Part shown: piece by piece, positions 26,391 to 35,171 of the stretch
How positions within the stretch are numbered: the stretch's first letter is position 1
Layout of the letters: the number at the start of each line of letters is the position of its first letter
Position numbers and translations under genes: made by a program
Notes under the pieces: model-generated
What the model was told of the DNA's origin: nothing
Seen by the model: the letters and a program-made list of their open reading frames with translations, nothing else
The model's database searches: none
Assembly (NCBI GenBank): GCA_964414415.1
Contig: CAYPWJ010000003.1
Coordinates: forward strand, 55,521-119,520
Origin: CAZESS01 sp964414415
Lineage (GTDB): Archaea; Thermoplasmatota; E2; UBA202; DSCA01
DNA: 64,000 nt
Reading direction: 5' to 3'

Positions 26391-28040
26391 CTATAGCCCG
26401 AGGACAAGCGGCCCAAGGATGAAGCCGCTTGCACTGCCGGTGGCGCCGCCTGCAGCGACCGATATCGTCGTTGGGCCGATGCCGACCGCGAGGCCGCTGC
26501 TAATGGATGTTGACTCACCTGCAGGCAGGCTGTCTATGGTGCCCTCCGCGTGGCTGCCGACGAAGACCGGGCCGGACAGGTCGATGGTCCACGCGACGTC
26601 GCTGGCAGCCTCTGTTCCTGTATTGCTGACGGTGGCAGTGGCGCCAACGCCGCCCGTGACACTTTCCACGTTGAGCTGCGGCGCCGGGACAGGTGCCCAA
26701 TATATGTCGTTGTTGCCGTTGCGGTTGTCCGTCCAGACGATGCCGCTGCTGTGGATGTCGATGGTGTTTTCCCCGGATACAACGGTGCCGTCCTCCTCGT
26801 TTATCTGCGATGGCTCTGCCCAGGTTGCGCCGCCGTCAGTGGACTCCGTGAAGTAGAGGTTTCCATCTTTTTCGTAGGCCACGTAGACGGTGCTGCCGCT
26901 CATGTAGACCGCCGGGAAGCTCTCGTCCACCTGATGCTCATTGGCGACAAACGTGGTGTCCCATGTTTCTCCGGCGTCCGACGTGTACTTGCAGCGGATG
27001 TCCCAGTCACCGTAGTTGTTGTCCGTGGTCATGTAGACGACAACTGCCCTGTCTCCCGATGCTTCAACGCTCGGGTGCGCTGCTTCATAGCCTGCCTCGT
27101 CTCCGCCATCCAGGAAGTAGGAGTTCTCGGCGTATTCGATGTCGCTCTCCTGGACCGGGATACATTTCTTGTAATATATCTGGGATTTTTCTTCAATATT
27201 AGACTGGCATACCACATAGAAGAATTCACCCTTGCTGTCCCAGCCAGGGTTATTGTCGTGGACGGCAGCTGTCTCGATGTCCTGCGACGGCGTATACTGG
27301 CCTGCTGGACCTGTTCCGGAATCCCAGTTCCAGACGATTGAGCCAAGGTTTTCACCAGCGCCGCACCACCACAGCTCGAGGCCCTGGTTCATGCCCTCGT
27401 CGTCGTTGATCATCGCCGGGACGGGGCCGGGTCCATAATCGAAGCCCATGTTGTTGTACCACATGTGGTCTTCGAAGTTGAGGCAGGTTGCCCCGGGCCG
27501 TCTGCCTTCTTCCCAGCTATATGCCTTCCAGGTTTCACTGTCGGTAATATCCGGGATCTGGGTAAAGTAGCCGCCCTGGTTCGTCCGCTCCAGGCATTCC
27601 AGCCACAGGCCTTCGTAATCAGGCCCTTCGTACCTGGTGGCGTCAAAGTAGGCCATGTCTCCATACCAGGCGTAGCCGTCGAAGCCGAGCAGCGACGCGC
27701 TCCATGATTCACCGTCGTTGGAGGAGTAAGCCAACCCGATATCTGCGTTAAAAGCACTCTTTACCTGCGTCCAGACGACGCCGGTGTTGCCGTCCCCGTC
27801 TTCAGTAATCCGGGGGATGGTGTCGTTTTTCGGGCTTTCCTTCGTCAGCAGGACATTTCCCTGTCCGCCAGCCGTCGACGTCTGCATCGGCGAGAGATCG
27901 AGCGATATACGCTCTGCATCGTCGAACTGCATCGACGACGCGTCTTCATTGTCATCGGCTGCCTGCATCACCGGCACCGCCGCCGCTCCCATCATCACCA
28001 CCGCTATCGCTACACTCAGCATAATTTTTCTCGTTTGCAT
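26391..28040 (-). CDS. Secreted Asp-box (BNR/sialidase-like) repeat protein, 549 aa
   Basis: Paralogue of the downstream 524-aa protein. It has a signal peptide (IMLSVAIAVVMMGAAAVPVMQA) and Asp-box motifs SSNDGESW near residue 108, TSDAGETW near 362 and STDGGATW near 410. The block IVWTDNRNGNNDIYW and the terminal domain ending SGFILGPLVLGL match the neighbour almost exactly, while the N-terminal halves have diverged. It is likely exported and propeller-shaped with a C-terminal Ig-like or CARDB-like domain. The ligand is unknown. A TATA-like AT-rich box (atttaagc) lies ~30 nt before the ATG. Confidence 0.82.
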   Translation of the reverse strand: MQTRKIMLSVAIAVVMMGAAAVPVMQAADDNEDASSMQFDDAERISLDLSPMQTSTAGGQGNVLLTKESPKNDTIPRITEDGDGNTGVVWTQVKSAFNADIGLAYSSNDGESWSASLLGFDGYAWYGDMAYFDATRYEGPDYEGLWLECLERTNQGGYFTQIPDITDSETWKAYSWEEGRRPGATCLNFEDHMWYNNMGFDYGPGPVPAMINDDEGMNQGLELWWCGAGENLGSIVWNWDSGTGPAGQYTPSQDIETAAVHDNNPGWDSKGEFFYVVCQSNIEEKSQIYYKKCIPVQESDIEYAENSYFLDGGDEAGYEAAHPSVEASGDRAVVVYMTTDNNYGDWDIRCKYTSDAGETWDTTFVANEHQVDESFPAVYMSGSTVYVAYEKDGNLYFTESTDGGATWAEPSQINEEDGTVVSGENTIDIHSSGIVWTDNRNGNNDIYWAPVPAPQLNVESVTGGVGATATVSNTGTEAASDVAWTIDLSGPVFVGSHAEGTIDSLPAGESTSISSGLAVGIGPTTISVAAGGATGSASGFILGPLVLGL

Positions 28041-28145
28041 GGTATCTTGCCTCCTTTTCGTAATGAGGTATATGCTTAAATAGTTATTGATGATTTTTTT
28101 GCCGTCCGCATAGCGCGTATGTTAGCCCGTATTATAAAAGAAGAG

Positions 28146-28229
28146 CGCGGGGAGCGAGATTCGAACTCGCGAGGGCATACGCCCACAGGATTAGCAATCC
28201 TGCGCCGTACCAGGCTGGGCCATCCCCGC
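28146..28229 (-). tRNA. tRNA-Ser(GCT)
   Basis: A complete class II cloverleaf. Acceptor stem GCGGGGA pairs with TCCCCGC, discriminator G. The anticodon stem CAGGA/TCCTG encloses the loop TTGCTAA with anticodon GCT, which reads AGC/AGU serine codons. The variable arm is GGGC-GTAT-GCCC, and the T arm GCGAG-TTCGAAT-CTCGC is perfect. There is no intron and CCA is not encoded. A TATA-like ctttttat is about 25-30 nt upstream and a T-rich run follows the 3' end. Confidence 0.96.
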
Positions 28230-28263
28230 AGCTGAGAATGGAATATGACGGCGGCATAAAAAG

Positions 28264-29187
28264 TTAGTGCCTGCCGCGTAGCCGGGGGAGCAGTGCAGCT
28301 GTCACTGCCTCTCGTGTCAGGTGTCTCCGCGTGACGGCGCCGTCGGAGAGGAAGCCGGCCAGGTTTTCCCCGTCCGGTGTCAGATCGCCGATGTCGGTGT
28401 CGTTGAGCTCCTCAGTCATCCCTGCCGGTATCTGGAACGCCGGACCGGTTCCACGGGTCATGTAGCCGGCGCTGTCGACCACTGTGCAGACGTGCTCCAG
28501 CATCGCCACCTGGTGCCGGTGTATGATGCCTGCCTCGATGCCGACGCCGTAGTCAGCGCTGTCGAGGCTCTGCTGTGCCCGGTGGAGTGCGCCCTTCCAT
28601 ATGTCTTCTCCTCTTGGGGTTTCCATGGTTTCTACGGGTGTGGCCGTGCAGTGGATGTCGAGATGGCTGAGGAGATGATGGAATGCCTCGGCGGCTGCCG
28701 TTCGCTTGGTTTCGTTGGACGTTCCAATGGAGACCTCGAGCGGGATGGCTCGACGGCCGTCGGTTATCTCTCCCTGGCTGATGCGCGTGGAGCTGATGGG
28801 GATGCCGTCGTCCGCCAGCACGTATGGCACGACGATGATGCGGAGCGGCGGGATGTCGTTGCTGCGCCTGACCTCGTTTATCTTGTTTGCCACCGGCGCT
28901 GTCTCGGGGGAGACCACGATGGCGTCGCAGGCCCCGGTAGCTGCCGGTCCGTATTGGTCGTCGAGTCGTATGATCTGTGCCGCCTCTCCGTTGCAGCTGT
29001 CCTGGATGAAGCGATGGAGGCGCTCTTTCCGCTTCTCGTATGGCGGGACGTCTTTGCCGTGGCGGCTGGCGAGTTCGTCGCTGGTCAGGCCGATGATGAC
29101 CCGGTCGCCGACGTGGAAGGCTCTGCGGAGCAATGCCTCGTGTCCGGCGTGGATGATGCTGAACGTCCCGCCCAGGCAGACCTGCAT
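28264..29187 (-). CDS. coaD: Fusion: phosphopantetheine adenylyltransferase + DUF84 ITP/XTP phosphatase
   Basis: 307 aa with two complete domains. Residues 1-145 are an archaeal-type CoaD: CLGGTFSIIHAGHEALL with the HxGH nucleotidyl-transfer motif, SPETAPVANKINEVR and ISSTRISQGEI. This adds AMP to 4'-phosphopantetheine to make dephospho-CoA. Residues ~150-307 match the DUF84/YjjX inosine-xanthosine triphosphatases: SIGTSNETKRTAAAEAF, PRGEDIWKGALHRA and VGIEAGII, which clear deaminated purine nucleotides. The two activities are normally separate genes. The coupling could be simple co-translation. The gene lies next to tRNA-Ser, whose promoter overlaps its 3' end. Confidence 0.9.
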   Translation of the reverse strand: MQVCLGGTFSIIHAGHEALLRRAFHVGDRVIIGLTSDELASRHGKDVPPYEKRKERLHRFIQDSCNGEAAQIIRLDDQYGPAATGACDAIVVSPETAPVANKINEVRRSNDIPPLRIIVVPYVLADDGIPISSTRISQGEITDGRRAIPLEVSIGTSNETKRTAAAEAFHHLLSHLDIHCTATPVETMETPRGEDIWKGALHRAQQSLDSADYGVGIEAGIIHRHQVAMLEHVCTVVDSAGYMTRGTGPAFQIPAGMTEELNDTDIGDLTPDGENLAGFLSDGAVTRRHLTREAVTAALLPRLRGRH

Positions 29188-29260
29188 AGACGTGCAACGC
29201 CTCCCTGTTTTTTATTGTTGTGCCGGAAAAGATTAAAAATCGCTGGCTGATGTACATGCG

Positions 29261-30805
29261 ATGAAAAAGCTGGTTGCTGTCGCTGTTTTTCTTTTCGTCG
29301 CTGCAACGGTGGTCCCCGCCGTTGGTTTCTACGGGGAGGGAGAGACATCGTCGCCGGTTCAGCTCGACGTTGCAACCGATACGGCTGCGCGCCCGGTCCG
29401 CATTCATTTTCCCACGGATACGCTGCCGGACGGCGAGGCAGCGGTCGTGGTCCCCGGCCCGGCGATGCCCGTCATCGTGCCACAGGGTCGTTCCTTCGTG
29501 GCGAGCGTCCGGCTTGACGGGACGCCGTCGGGCTGGACGTGCAGCCTTGCAACGGCCTACGATGCTGTGGTGACGGAGCAAAAGATCACGGTGAAGGATA
29601 CGACGTTCAACGATTCCACCGGCTGCTGGGACGTCGAGATGCAGGTGTCATCCTCGCTCCCGCCCGACCTCTATAATCTCACCGTCGAGGTGGAATGCCA
29701 GGGCGAGATATACCGGCTGTCGGCCCCGCGGTCTGTATCCGTCGTCAGCGGGTACAGGCAGCGGTTCTCCTTCGTCCATCTCACTGATTTCCACATCGGC
29801 GACCCGCGTGGCTTCAAAGAAAACATCCGGCGGACGCTCGGCTGGAAGGCAGCGAAGAAAAGCGTCAGGGAGATAAACCTCATGCATCCCGACTTCGTGG
29901 TCATCACCGGCGACCTCGTGTTCGGGCAGCTTTACCCGTTCGAGTATGGCTTTGAATACCGGACCTGCTACGACATCCTCCAGCGGTTCGACGTGCCGAC
30001 CTACCTGGTGCCGGGCAACCACGACGGCTACATCCAGACCGGACAGGACGGCCTCGCGTGCTGGCGGCGCACCTTCGGCCCGCTGTATTACTCGTTCGAC
30101 TACGGCGACAGTCACTTTGTCGGGGTGAACTCCTACGATTGGCCCAGCAGGAGCCGCCATGCCATCTCCTACGTCGCGTTCAACTGGGGCGGCCACGTAC
30201 AGGGGGAGCAGCTGTCATGGATAGAAGACGACCTCGCCCGGCATGGTGATGCCTGGAATGCGATGCTGCTGCATCACAACCCGCTCTGGGAGACCGAAAA
30301 TGACTCGCTGCTCGGCAACGGCTACCAGGGTCGCCGTGAGCTGCTGTCGCTCATCGAGCAGCACGGCGTCGATGCCTGCTTCGCCGGCCACGTCCACTCC
30401 GACGACGTCACCATCCGCAACGACACCACCTATATTACCACGACGACGGTGTCCAGCGGCACCAGCGGCGATGCATACTGGGGGTACCGAGTGGTAGCGA
30501 TGGACAACGCCTCGCTGGCTGATTTCAACTACACTGTTGACCATCAATCGATTCCGCTCTACCGTCTCAACTATAGCTACAGCACGAACGACGGGTCAAC
30601 CCGGACGGTCGAAGCACGCGTGGAAAACGACCTCGCCGTGCCGATAGATGCATACCTCCGGTTCTACGTCCCTGCAGGCAGCTACACCGCCGAGAACGGC
30701 GGCATCGTCAGGCAGCGCAGCGACGGCGACACGATGCATCTCGTCGTTCAGGCAGATGTTGCCCCCTTGACCACGGAAACCGTGACAGTCCACCCGCCTA
30801 GCTAG
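29261..30805 (+). CDS. Secreted calcineurin-like metallophosphatase
   Basis: 514 aa with a signal peptide (KKLVAVAVFLFVAATVVPAVG). An N-terminal Ig-like region (to ~165) is followed by the metallophosphoesterase core: VHLTDFHIGDP near 171 (DxH), VVITGDLVF near 210 (GD), VPGNHDGY near 250 (GNHD), LLHHNPLW near 338 and FAGHVHSDDV near 377 (GHxH). A beta-rich tail ends the protein. It likely hydrolyses extracellular phosphomonoesters or diesters. A TATA-like box (gattaaaaatc) lies ~25 nt before the ATG. Its TAG stop overlaps the RNase J stop as CTAG. Confidence 0.92.
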   Translation: MKKLVAVAVFLFVAATVVPAVGFYGEGETSSPVQLDVATDTAARPVRIHFPTDTLPDGEAAVVVPGPAMPVIVPQGRSFVASVRLDGTPSGWTCSLATAYDAVVTEQKITVKDTTFNDSTGCWDVEMQVSSSLPPDLYNLTVEVECQGEIYRLSAPRSVSVVSGYRQRFSFVHLTDFHIGDPRGFKENIRRTLGWKAAKKSVREINLMHPDFVVITGDLVFGQLYPFEYGFEYRTCYDILQRFDVPTYLVPGNHDGYIQTGQDGLACWRRTFGPLYYSFDYGDSHFVGVNSYDWPSRSRHAISYVAFNWGGHVQGEQLSWIEDDLARHGDAWNAMLLHHNPLWETENDSLLGNGYQGRRELLSLIEQHGVDACFAGHVHSDDVTIRNDTTYITTTTVSSGTSGDAYWGYRVVAMDNASLADFNYTVDHQSIPLYRLNYSYSTNDGSTRTVEARVENDLAVPIDAYLRFYVPAGSYTAENGGIVRQRSDGDTMHLVVQADVAPLTTETVTVHPPS

Positions 30806-32127
30806 AGGGCGACGTGCTGCCCGTTCTGCAGGATGTGGACGTCCCGGCCAAGGGTGTAGCCCATCTCCGTGGCGAGCGCCGCGACGGATGCAAGCTTCTG
30901 CATGTCGCCGTGCGCCGGCACGATGGAGTTCGGCTGCACGATTTTTATCAGGTCGCGGATGTCCTCCCGTGAGGCATGCCCCGACACGTGAAGGTCTTTG
31001 AACATCCGGGCGTGCTTGTTGTGTATCTTGTGCTCCAGAATCTGGCGGTTGCCCCGGATGGTCGGCGTCGGGATGACGCCGCAGGCGAAGACCACGAAGT
31101 CGTCGGGCTTGATCGTGAACGGCACTTCCTCGTTCGCCATCCGTGACAGCGTCGCGTTGGGCTCACCCTGGCTGCCCGTCGCCACCACCATGTAGTCATC
31201 CCGGTTTTTGTCTATCTCGTCGAGGCGTCCCTTCGACCAGTAGGCGCTCTTGATGATCTCGGCCTGGCTGGAGAAGTCGACGAAGTCGAGCTGCTCGGCA
31301 GCGTTGATATAGTCGTGGAGCGAGCGGCCGACGAACACGACCTCTCTCCCCATGGCCTGTCCGACGTCGAATATGCTTTTGAGGCGCGGGGTGTGCGAGG
31401 AGAACGTGGTGACGATGACGCCGTGTCCCTCGGTCTCCATGCCGAGGAGGACGTCCCGCAGCATCTCCCGTGCCACTGATTCGGAGTAGGTCTTGTTTTC
31501 TTTTTCCGCGTTGGTGGAGTCCACGATGAGCGCGACGGTGTTCTCGTTGCCGAGCTGCCGGAGCCGCTCCTTGTTGGTCGTCTGCCCGATGGTGGGCTGG
31601 TTGTCGAACTTGTAGTCCAGCGAGTAGAGGATGTTCCCCGCCGGGGTGATGATGTTGACCATCGAGGCCTGGATGACGGAATGCGTCGCCAGGATGAACT
31701 CTATCTCGAGGGTGTCGGACACCTGGTAGGAGGAGTTGGGGCTGATGCTGATGATCTTGTTTTTGAGGTTGAAGTTGTCATTCTCCTCCTTCTGCCGCAG
31801 GATTTCGGTGACGTAGGGCGTGGTAAAAATCGGGCAGTCATATTGCGAGGCGAGGCGCTTCGCCGCGCCGATGTGGTCGAGATGAGCGTGGCTGAGCACG
31901 ATGGCTTTGACCTTGTCGCGTATGTTCGAGATGGGGCCGTCGTCGGGGATGGCGTCTTCCTGTATCAGTCGCTTCGTTGACAGCTGGTCTATCTTGTCCT
32001 GCAGCGGCACGTACCGGTCCATGTAGATGCCCATGTCGAGGATGACAGCCTCGCTGCCGACCTCCAGACACGTCATGTTCCGGCCGACTTCCTCGTAGCC
32101 GCCCAGGGCATACAGTGTTATATCCAT
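30802..32127 (-). CDS. rnj: Archaeal ribonuclease J
   Basis: 441 aa beta-CASP metallo-beta-lactamase. The zinc-binding motif is SHAHLDHIGA near residue 82; the later conserved motifs are FILATHSVIQ, LDYKFDNQP and the C-terminal SGHASREDI and VPAHGDM. aRNase J is a 5'-3' exonuclease in RNA decay and maturation. The ATG at 32127 (MDITLYALGG) is preferred to the ATG at 32145 because of the TATA-like box (atttaaat) on this strand near 32160. Length and composition are standard. Confidence 0.93.
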   Translation of the reverse strand: MDITLYALGGYEEVGRNMTCLEVGSEAVILDMGIYMDRYVPLQDKIDQLSTKRLIQEDAIPDDGPISNIRDKVKAIVLSHAHLDHIGAAKRLASQYDCPIFTTPYVTEILRQKEENDNFNLKNKIISISPNSSYQVSDTLEIEFILATHSVIQASMVNIITPAGNILYSLDYKFDNQPTIGQTTNKERLRQLGNENTVALIVDSTNAEKENKTYSESVAREMLRDVLLGMETEGHGVIVTTFSSHTPRLKSIFDVGQAMGREVVFVGRSLHDYINAAEQLDFVDFSSQAEIIKSAYWSKGRLDEIDKNRDDYMVVATGSQGEPNATLSRMANEEVPFTIKPDDFVVFACGVIPTPTIRGNRQILEHKIHNKHARMFKDLHVSGHASREDIRDLIKIVQPNSIVPAHGDMQKLASVAALATEMGYTLGRDVHILQNGQHVAL

Positions 32128-32180
32128 AGTATATCTGGAGGCCATAAGACCGAGGCCCTATTTAAATATTGGTAACGCCG

Positions 32181-32408
32181 TCACTCGTTCCGGAAGACCT
32201 GTCTGAACCACCGGCTGTAGATGGCGCGCTGCAGCCTGGTGAGCGCGATGTTTTCGATGTTGGGCTTGACGACGCGGTGGAGATGCAGCCGGATGGCTTC
32301 CTTGGCGAACTCGGCGATGGTGTCGTAGCCGCGGTACGGGTCATCCACCACTTTTTTTACCTCCTCATGCAGCGCCTTCCGCACGGAGATAGTGCTATAT
32401 TCGGGCAT
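32181..32408 (-). CDS. Ribbon-helix-helix (CopG-like) small protein
   Basis: 75 aa. The N-terminal strand YSTISVRKALHEEVKKVV followed by a helix-turn-helix-like stretch (YDTIAEFAKEAIRLHLH) is the RHH signature. The C-terminus adds a basic helix (LTRLQRAIYSRWFRQVF). It probably binds DNA as a dimer and regulates transcription; the target is unknown. It has a clear GGGAGG ribosome-binding site just before the ATG, unlike most genes here, and a TATA-like cataaatag farther upstream. Confidence 0.78.
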   Translation of the reverse strand: MPEYSTISVRKALHEEVKKVVDDPYRGYDTIAEFAKEAIRLHLHRVVKPNIENIALTRLQRAIYSRWFRQVFRNE

Positions 32409-32489
32409 CTCTGCCTCCCAATACGTGTAACGTGTGGCGCCTATTTATGTCCTCCGGAAACCTTTTTATCCAGCTGGCTTTTCCCTCTC

Positions 32490-33677
32490 ATGCGTCAGGC
32501 GATTGCTGCCATCCTCATCGTCGCTGTTCTCCTCGCCGGCTGCACCACGTGGCCCTTCGAGGACACCACGCGGGAGGGCTTCAGCGCCGGGGACCTGACC
32601 GCTCCGGATGTCTCGTCCTACGAGCGCCTGCAGCCCACGCCGGAGGAGCAGCTGCCCTACTCGCCGGGCTTCGTCGCTCCCGGTATAAGTATCACGCCGT
32701 CCAGTCTGTACGCCCGCTACGGTGGAGCCATCAAGATAACGGTCAACAACACCGGCAGCAACGACCTGTTTGTCTACAACGCTGGCCTTGCCATCGACGA
32801 CGACACCTGGCAGTGGACGGACGGCTCCCGGGGGATAAAGGTGCAGGCCGGTCATACCGGCGCCATCTACATGGCGGTGGGCGGCGGCCTGTCGCAGCCG
32901 GGCTTCTATGATTTCTCGCTGGAGCTCTCGTTCATGGTGAACAACCGCGCCGGCTCGATCCCGTATGCCTCCTACAAGTGGTACGACGCTGGCACCCGGA
33001 CGTATAGCTCGTTTTCTAATCTCTCGAGCCTGCAGGTCCAGCCGTATAACAGCAGCAGCAATCCCTCGCGTTCCTACAACTACTACCGTGATTTCGACCG
33101 GGTAAACAAGCGGGTTGACCCGGATCAGCTCCTGGTCCGTCGGACGGCCCGGGACATCGCCGGGGCCTACGCCGGGTCCACCGGGGCGTACAACGTCGCT
33201 ATGGTGTGCGCCGTGTTTGACTATCTGCACGGGCATCACAGCTACATCGACGACCCCGACAACAGGTGGCAGACGCCGGCGACGACGCTGCAGCAGGGCG
33301 GCGACTGCGAGGACTACGCGATGCTGTTCTCGGCGCTGGTGACCAGCCTGGGCGGCACCACGCGGGTATACGTAACCGACACTCATGCCTTTCCAGGGGT
33401 CTACATCGGCGGCAGCGCCGCCGAGGCGCGCCGGGTCGTGCAGGGCATCCAGGCCTACTACGGCACCGATTTCTCCGTGGCGGTGCTCAAGGAAAACCTG
33501 GTTGATGAAAAAAAGATGAGATACTGGCTGGTGGCTGACTGCCTTGCCGGGAGCTTCTATCTCGGTAATCTGCCGGTGGGCGGCGCGCCGGTCGGCCCGC
33601 CGCTGCAGGATCCCTTCTACAACTGGGGCTTCGGCGGGACCAACACCCTCAGGGTCATCGACGTGATGCCTGACTGA
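32490..33677 (+). CDS. Transglutaminase-like lipoprotein
   Basis: 395 aa. A lipoprotein signal is present: hydrophobic run then LLAGCTTW, with Cys17 the likely lipidation site. The middle is Ig-like (ITVNNTGSNDLFVYNA). The C-terminal part has a transglutaminase-like Cys-His pair: QQGGDCEDYAML near 272 and VTDTHAFPGVYI near 299, then a possible Asp/Asn. The nucleophile-like Cys and His suggest a peptidase or cross-linking fold, as in archaeal transglutaminase-like proteins. A TATA-like box (acctttttat) is ~25-30 nt before the ATG. The substrate is unknown. Confidence 0.83.
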   Translation: MRQAIAAILIVAVLLAGCTTWPFEDTTREGFSAGDLTAPDVSSYERLQPTPEEQLPYSPGFVAPGISITPSSLYARYGGAIKITVNNTGSNDLFVYNAGLAIDDDTWQWTDGSRGIKVQAGHTGAIYMAVGGGLSQPGFYDFSLELSFMVNNRAGSIPYASYKWYDAGTRTYSSFSNLSSLQVQPYNSSSNPSRSYNYYRDFDRVNKRVDPDQLLVRRTARDIAGAYAGSTGAYNVAMVCAVFDYLHGHHSYIDDPDNRWQTPATTLQQGGDCEDYAMLFSALVTSLGGTTRVYVTDTHAFPGVYIGGSAAEARRVVQGIQAYYGTDFSVAVLKENLVDEKKMRYWLVADCLAGSFYLGNLPVGGAPVGPPLQDPFYNWGFGGTNTLRVIDVMPD

Positions 33678-33745
33678 GGGAGCGGGGTGGCGAGGCGGGC
33701 GGGGCAACAGCTTTAAATGAGACCGGCCATTACCTGTTGATTGTC

Positions 33746-35167
33746 ATGAAGCTTGACCTCGAGCCGCAAGTGGTCTGGAAGCATTTTGAGGAGCTCACGA
33801 AGATACCTCGCTGTTCCAAGCACGAGGAACGCGTCGCCGAGTACGTCATGGAGGTCGCCCGCGATGCCGGATGCACCGTGGGGCAGGACGACGTCGGGAA
33901 CGTCATCGTGCGGAAAGAGGCAACAGGCGCCTCTGATGCCCCCATGGTTACCGTGCAGGCTCACCTTGACATGGTCTGCGAGAAAAACAGCGACGTGGAC
34001 CATGATTTCTCGTCTGACCCTCTTGACGTCTATGTCGACGGCGACGAGGTGAAGGCCCGCGGGACCACGCTTGGCGCCGACAACGGCGTCGGCGTGGCTG
34101 CGGCCCTCGCATTGATGGAGGCCGACGACCTCACTCATGGCCCGCTGGAGTTCCTGTTGACCGTCGATGAGGAAACAGGGATGACCGGTGCCTTCGGCCT
34201 TGAGGAGGGAGCCCTCGACGGCGACATGCTCATCAACGTCGACAGCGAGGAAATCGGCTCCGTGTACATCGGCTGTGCAGGCGGCGCGAACACCACCATC
34301 CACCTCCCGCTGTCCTTCGAGGACGCCGACGGCCCGGCGCTGCAGATACAGCTCCGCGGCCTCAGCGGCGGCCATTCCGGCACCGACATCGACGAGGGGC
34401 GGGCGAACGCCATCAAGCTGCTGGCGCGGCTTGTCTCCACCCTCGACGCACGTCTCAGCAGCATCGACGCCGGCGACAAGCACAACGCCATCCCCCGGGA
34501 GGCAACCGCGGTGGTGGTGCCCACGGATCTCGATGCCACCCGCCGCTTCGTCGGGGAGTTCGAGGAGACGCTCCGCAACGAGTACTCGGAGACCGACCCG
34601 GATCTCGCCTTCGACGTGTCGGAGCACGATGCAGCGCGGATGATGGACGACGACAGCCACGAGCGGGCGCTCCGCATGCTCGTCGGGCTGCCTCACGGCG
34701 TGCTGGCGATGGACCAGCAGGTTGAGGGGCTCGTGGAGACCTCGACGAATCTGGCTGTCGTGAAGACCGCTGATGAGCTTGAGGTGCTGATGAGCTCCCG
34801 GAGCTCCGTCGAGTCGAAGCTCGACGCGGTTTTGCACCGTATCAGGGCTATCGCAGAGCTGGCTGACGCTGCAGCCGAGGACGAGGGACGCTATCCGGGA
34901 TGGAAGCCCGACCTTGCCTCGGATCTGCTCCAGCTGTCGAAGGACGTCTGGAAGGAGATACACGGCGAGGAGCCCGCGGTGAAGGCCATCCATGCCGGGC
35001 TTGAGCCAGGGGTCATCAAGAGCATCATGGGGCAGATGGAGACCATCTCCATCGGTCCGCAGATAGAGCATCCCCACAGCCCCGACGAGGTGGTCTACGT
35101 CTCCAGCGTGCAGACGTTCTGGGACTACCTGCTCAGGCTGGTGGAGCACATCGAGCAGCGCGGCTAA
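33746..35167 (+). CDS. pepD: Aminoacyl-histidine dipeptidase (PepD, M20)
   Basis: 473 aa. The metal-binding residues are in VTVQAHLDMVCEKN near residue 75 (HxD), TLGADNGVG near 115 (D), VDEETGMTGAFG near 145 (EE), INVDSEEIG near 170 (D) and the terminal IEHPHSPDE near 447 (H). The dimerisation domain (SGGHSGTDI) lies between. It hydrolyses dipeptides, including Xaa-His, in the cytosol, and would complete breakdown of imported peptides. A TATA-like box (ctttaaatg) lies ~30 nt before the ATG at 33746; an upstream in-frame TTG exists. Confidence 0.92.
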   Translation: MKLDLEPQVVWKHFEELTKIPRCSKHEERVAEYVMEVARDAGCTVGQDDVGNVIVRKEATGASDAPMVTVQAHLDMVCEKNSDVDHDFSSDPLDVYVDGDEVKARGTTLGADNGVGVAAALALMEADDLTHGPLEFLLTVDEETGMTGAFGLEEGALDGDMLINVDSEEIGSVYIGCAGGANTTIHLPLSFEDADGPALQIQLRGLSGGHSGTDIDEGRANAIKLLARLVSTLDARLSSIDAGDKHNAIPREATAVVVPTDLDATRRFVGEFEETLRNEYSETDPDLAFDVSEHDAARMMDDDSHERALRMLVGLPHGVLAMDQQVEGLVETSTNLAVVKTADELEVLMSSRSSVESKLDAVLHRIRAIAELADAAAEDEGRYPGWKPDLASDLLQLSKDVWKEIHGEEPAVKAIHAGLEPGVIKSIMGQMETISIGPQIEHPHSPDEVVYVSSVQTFWDYLLRLVEHIEQRG

Positions 35168-35171
35168 ACGG

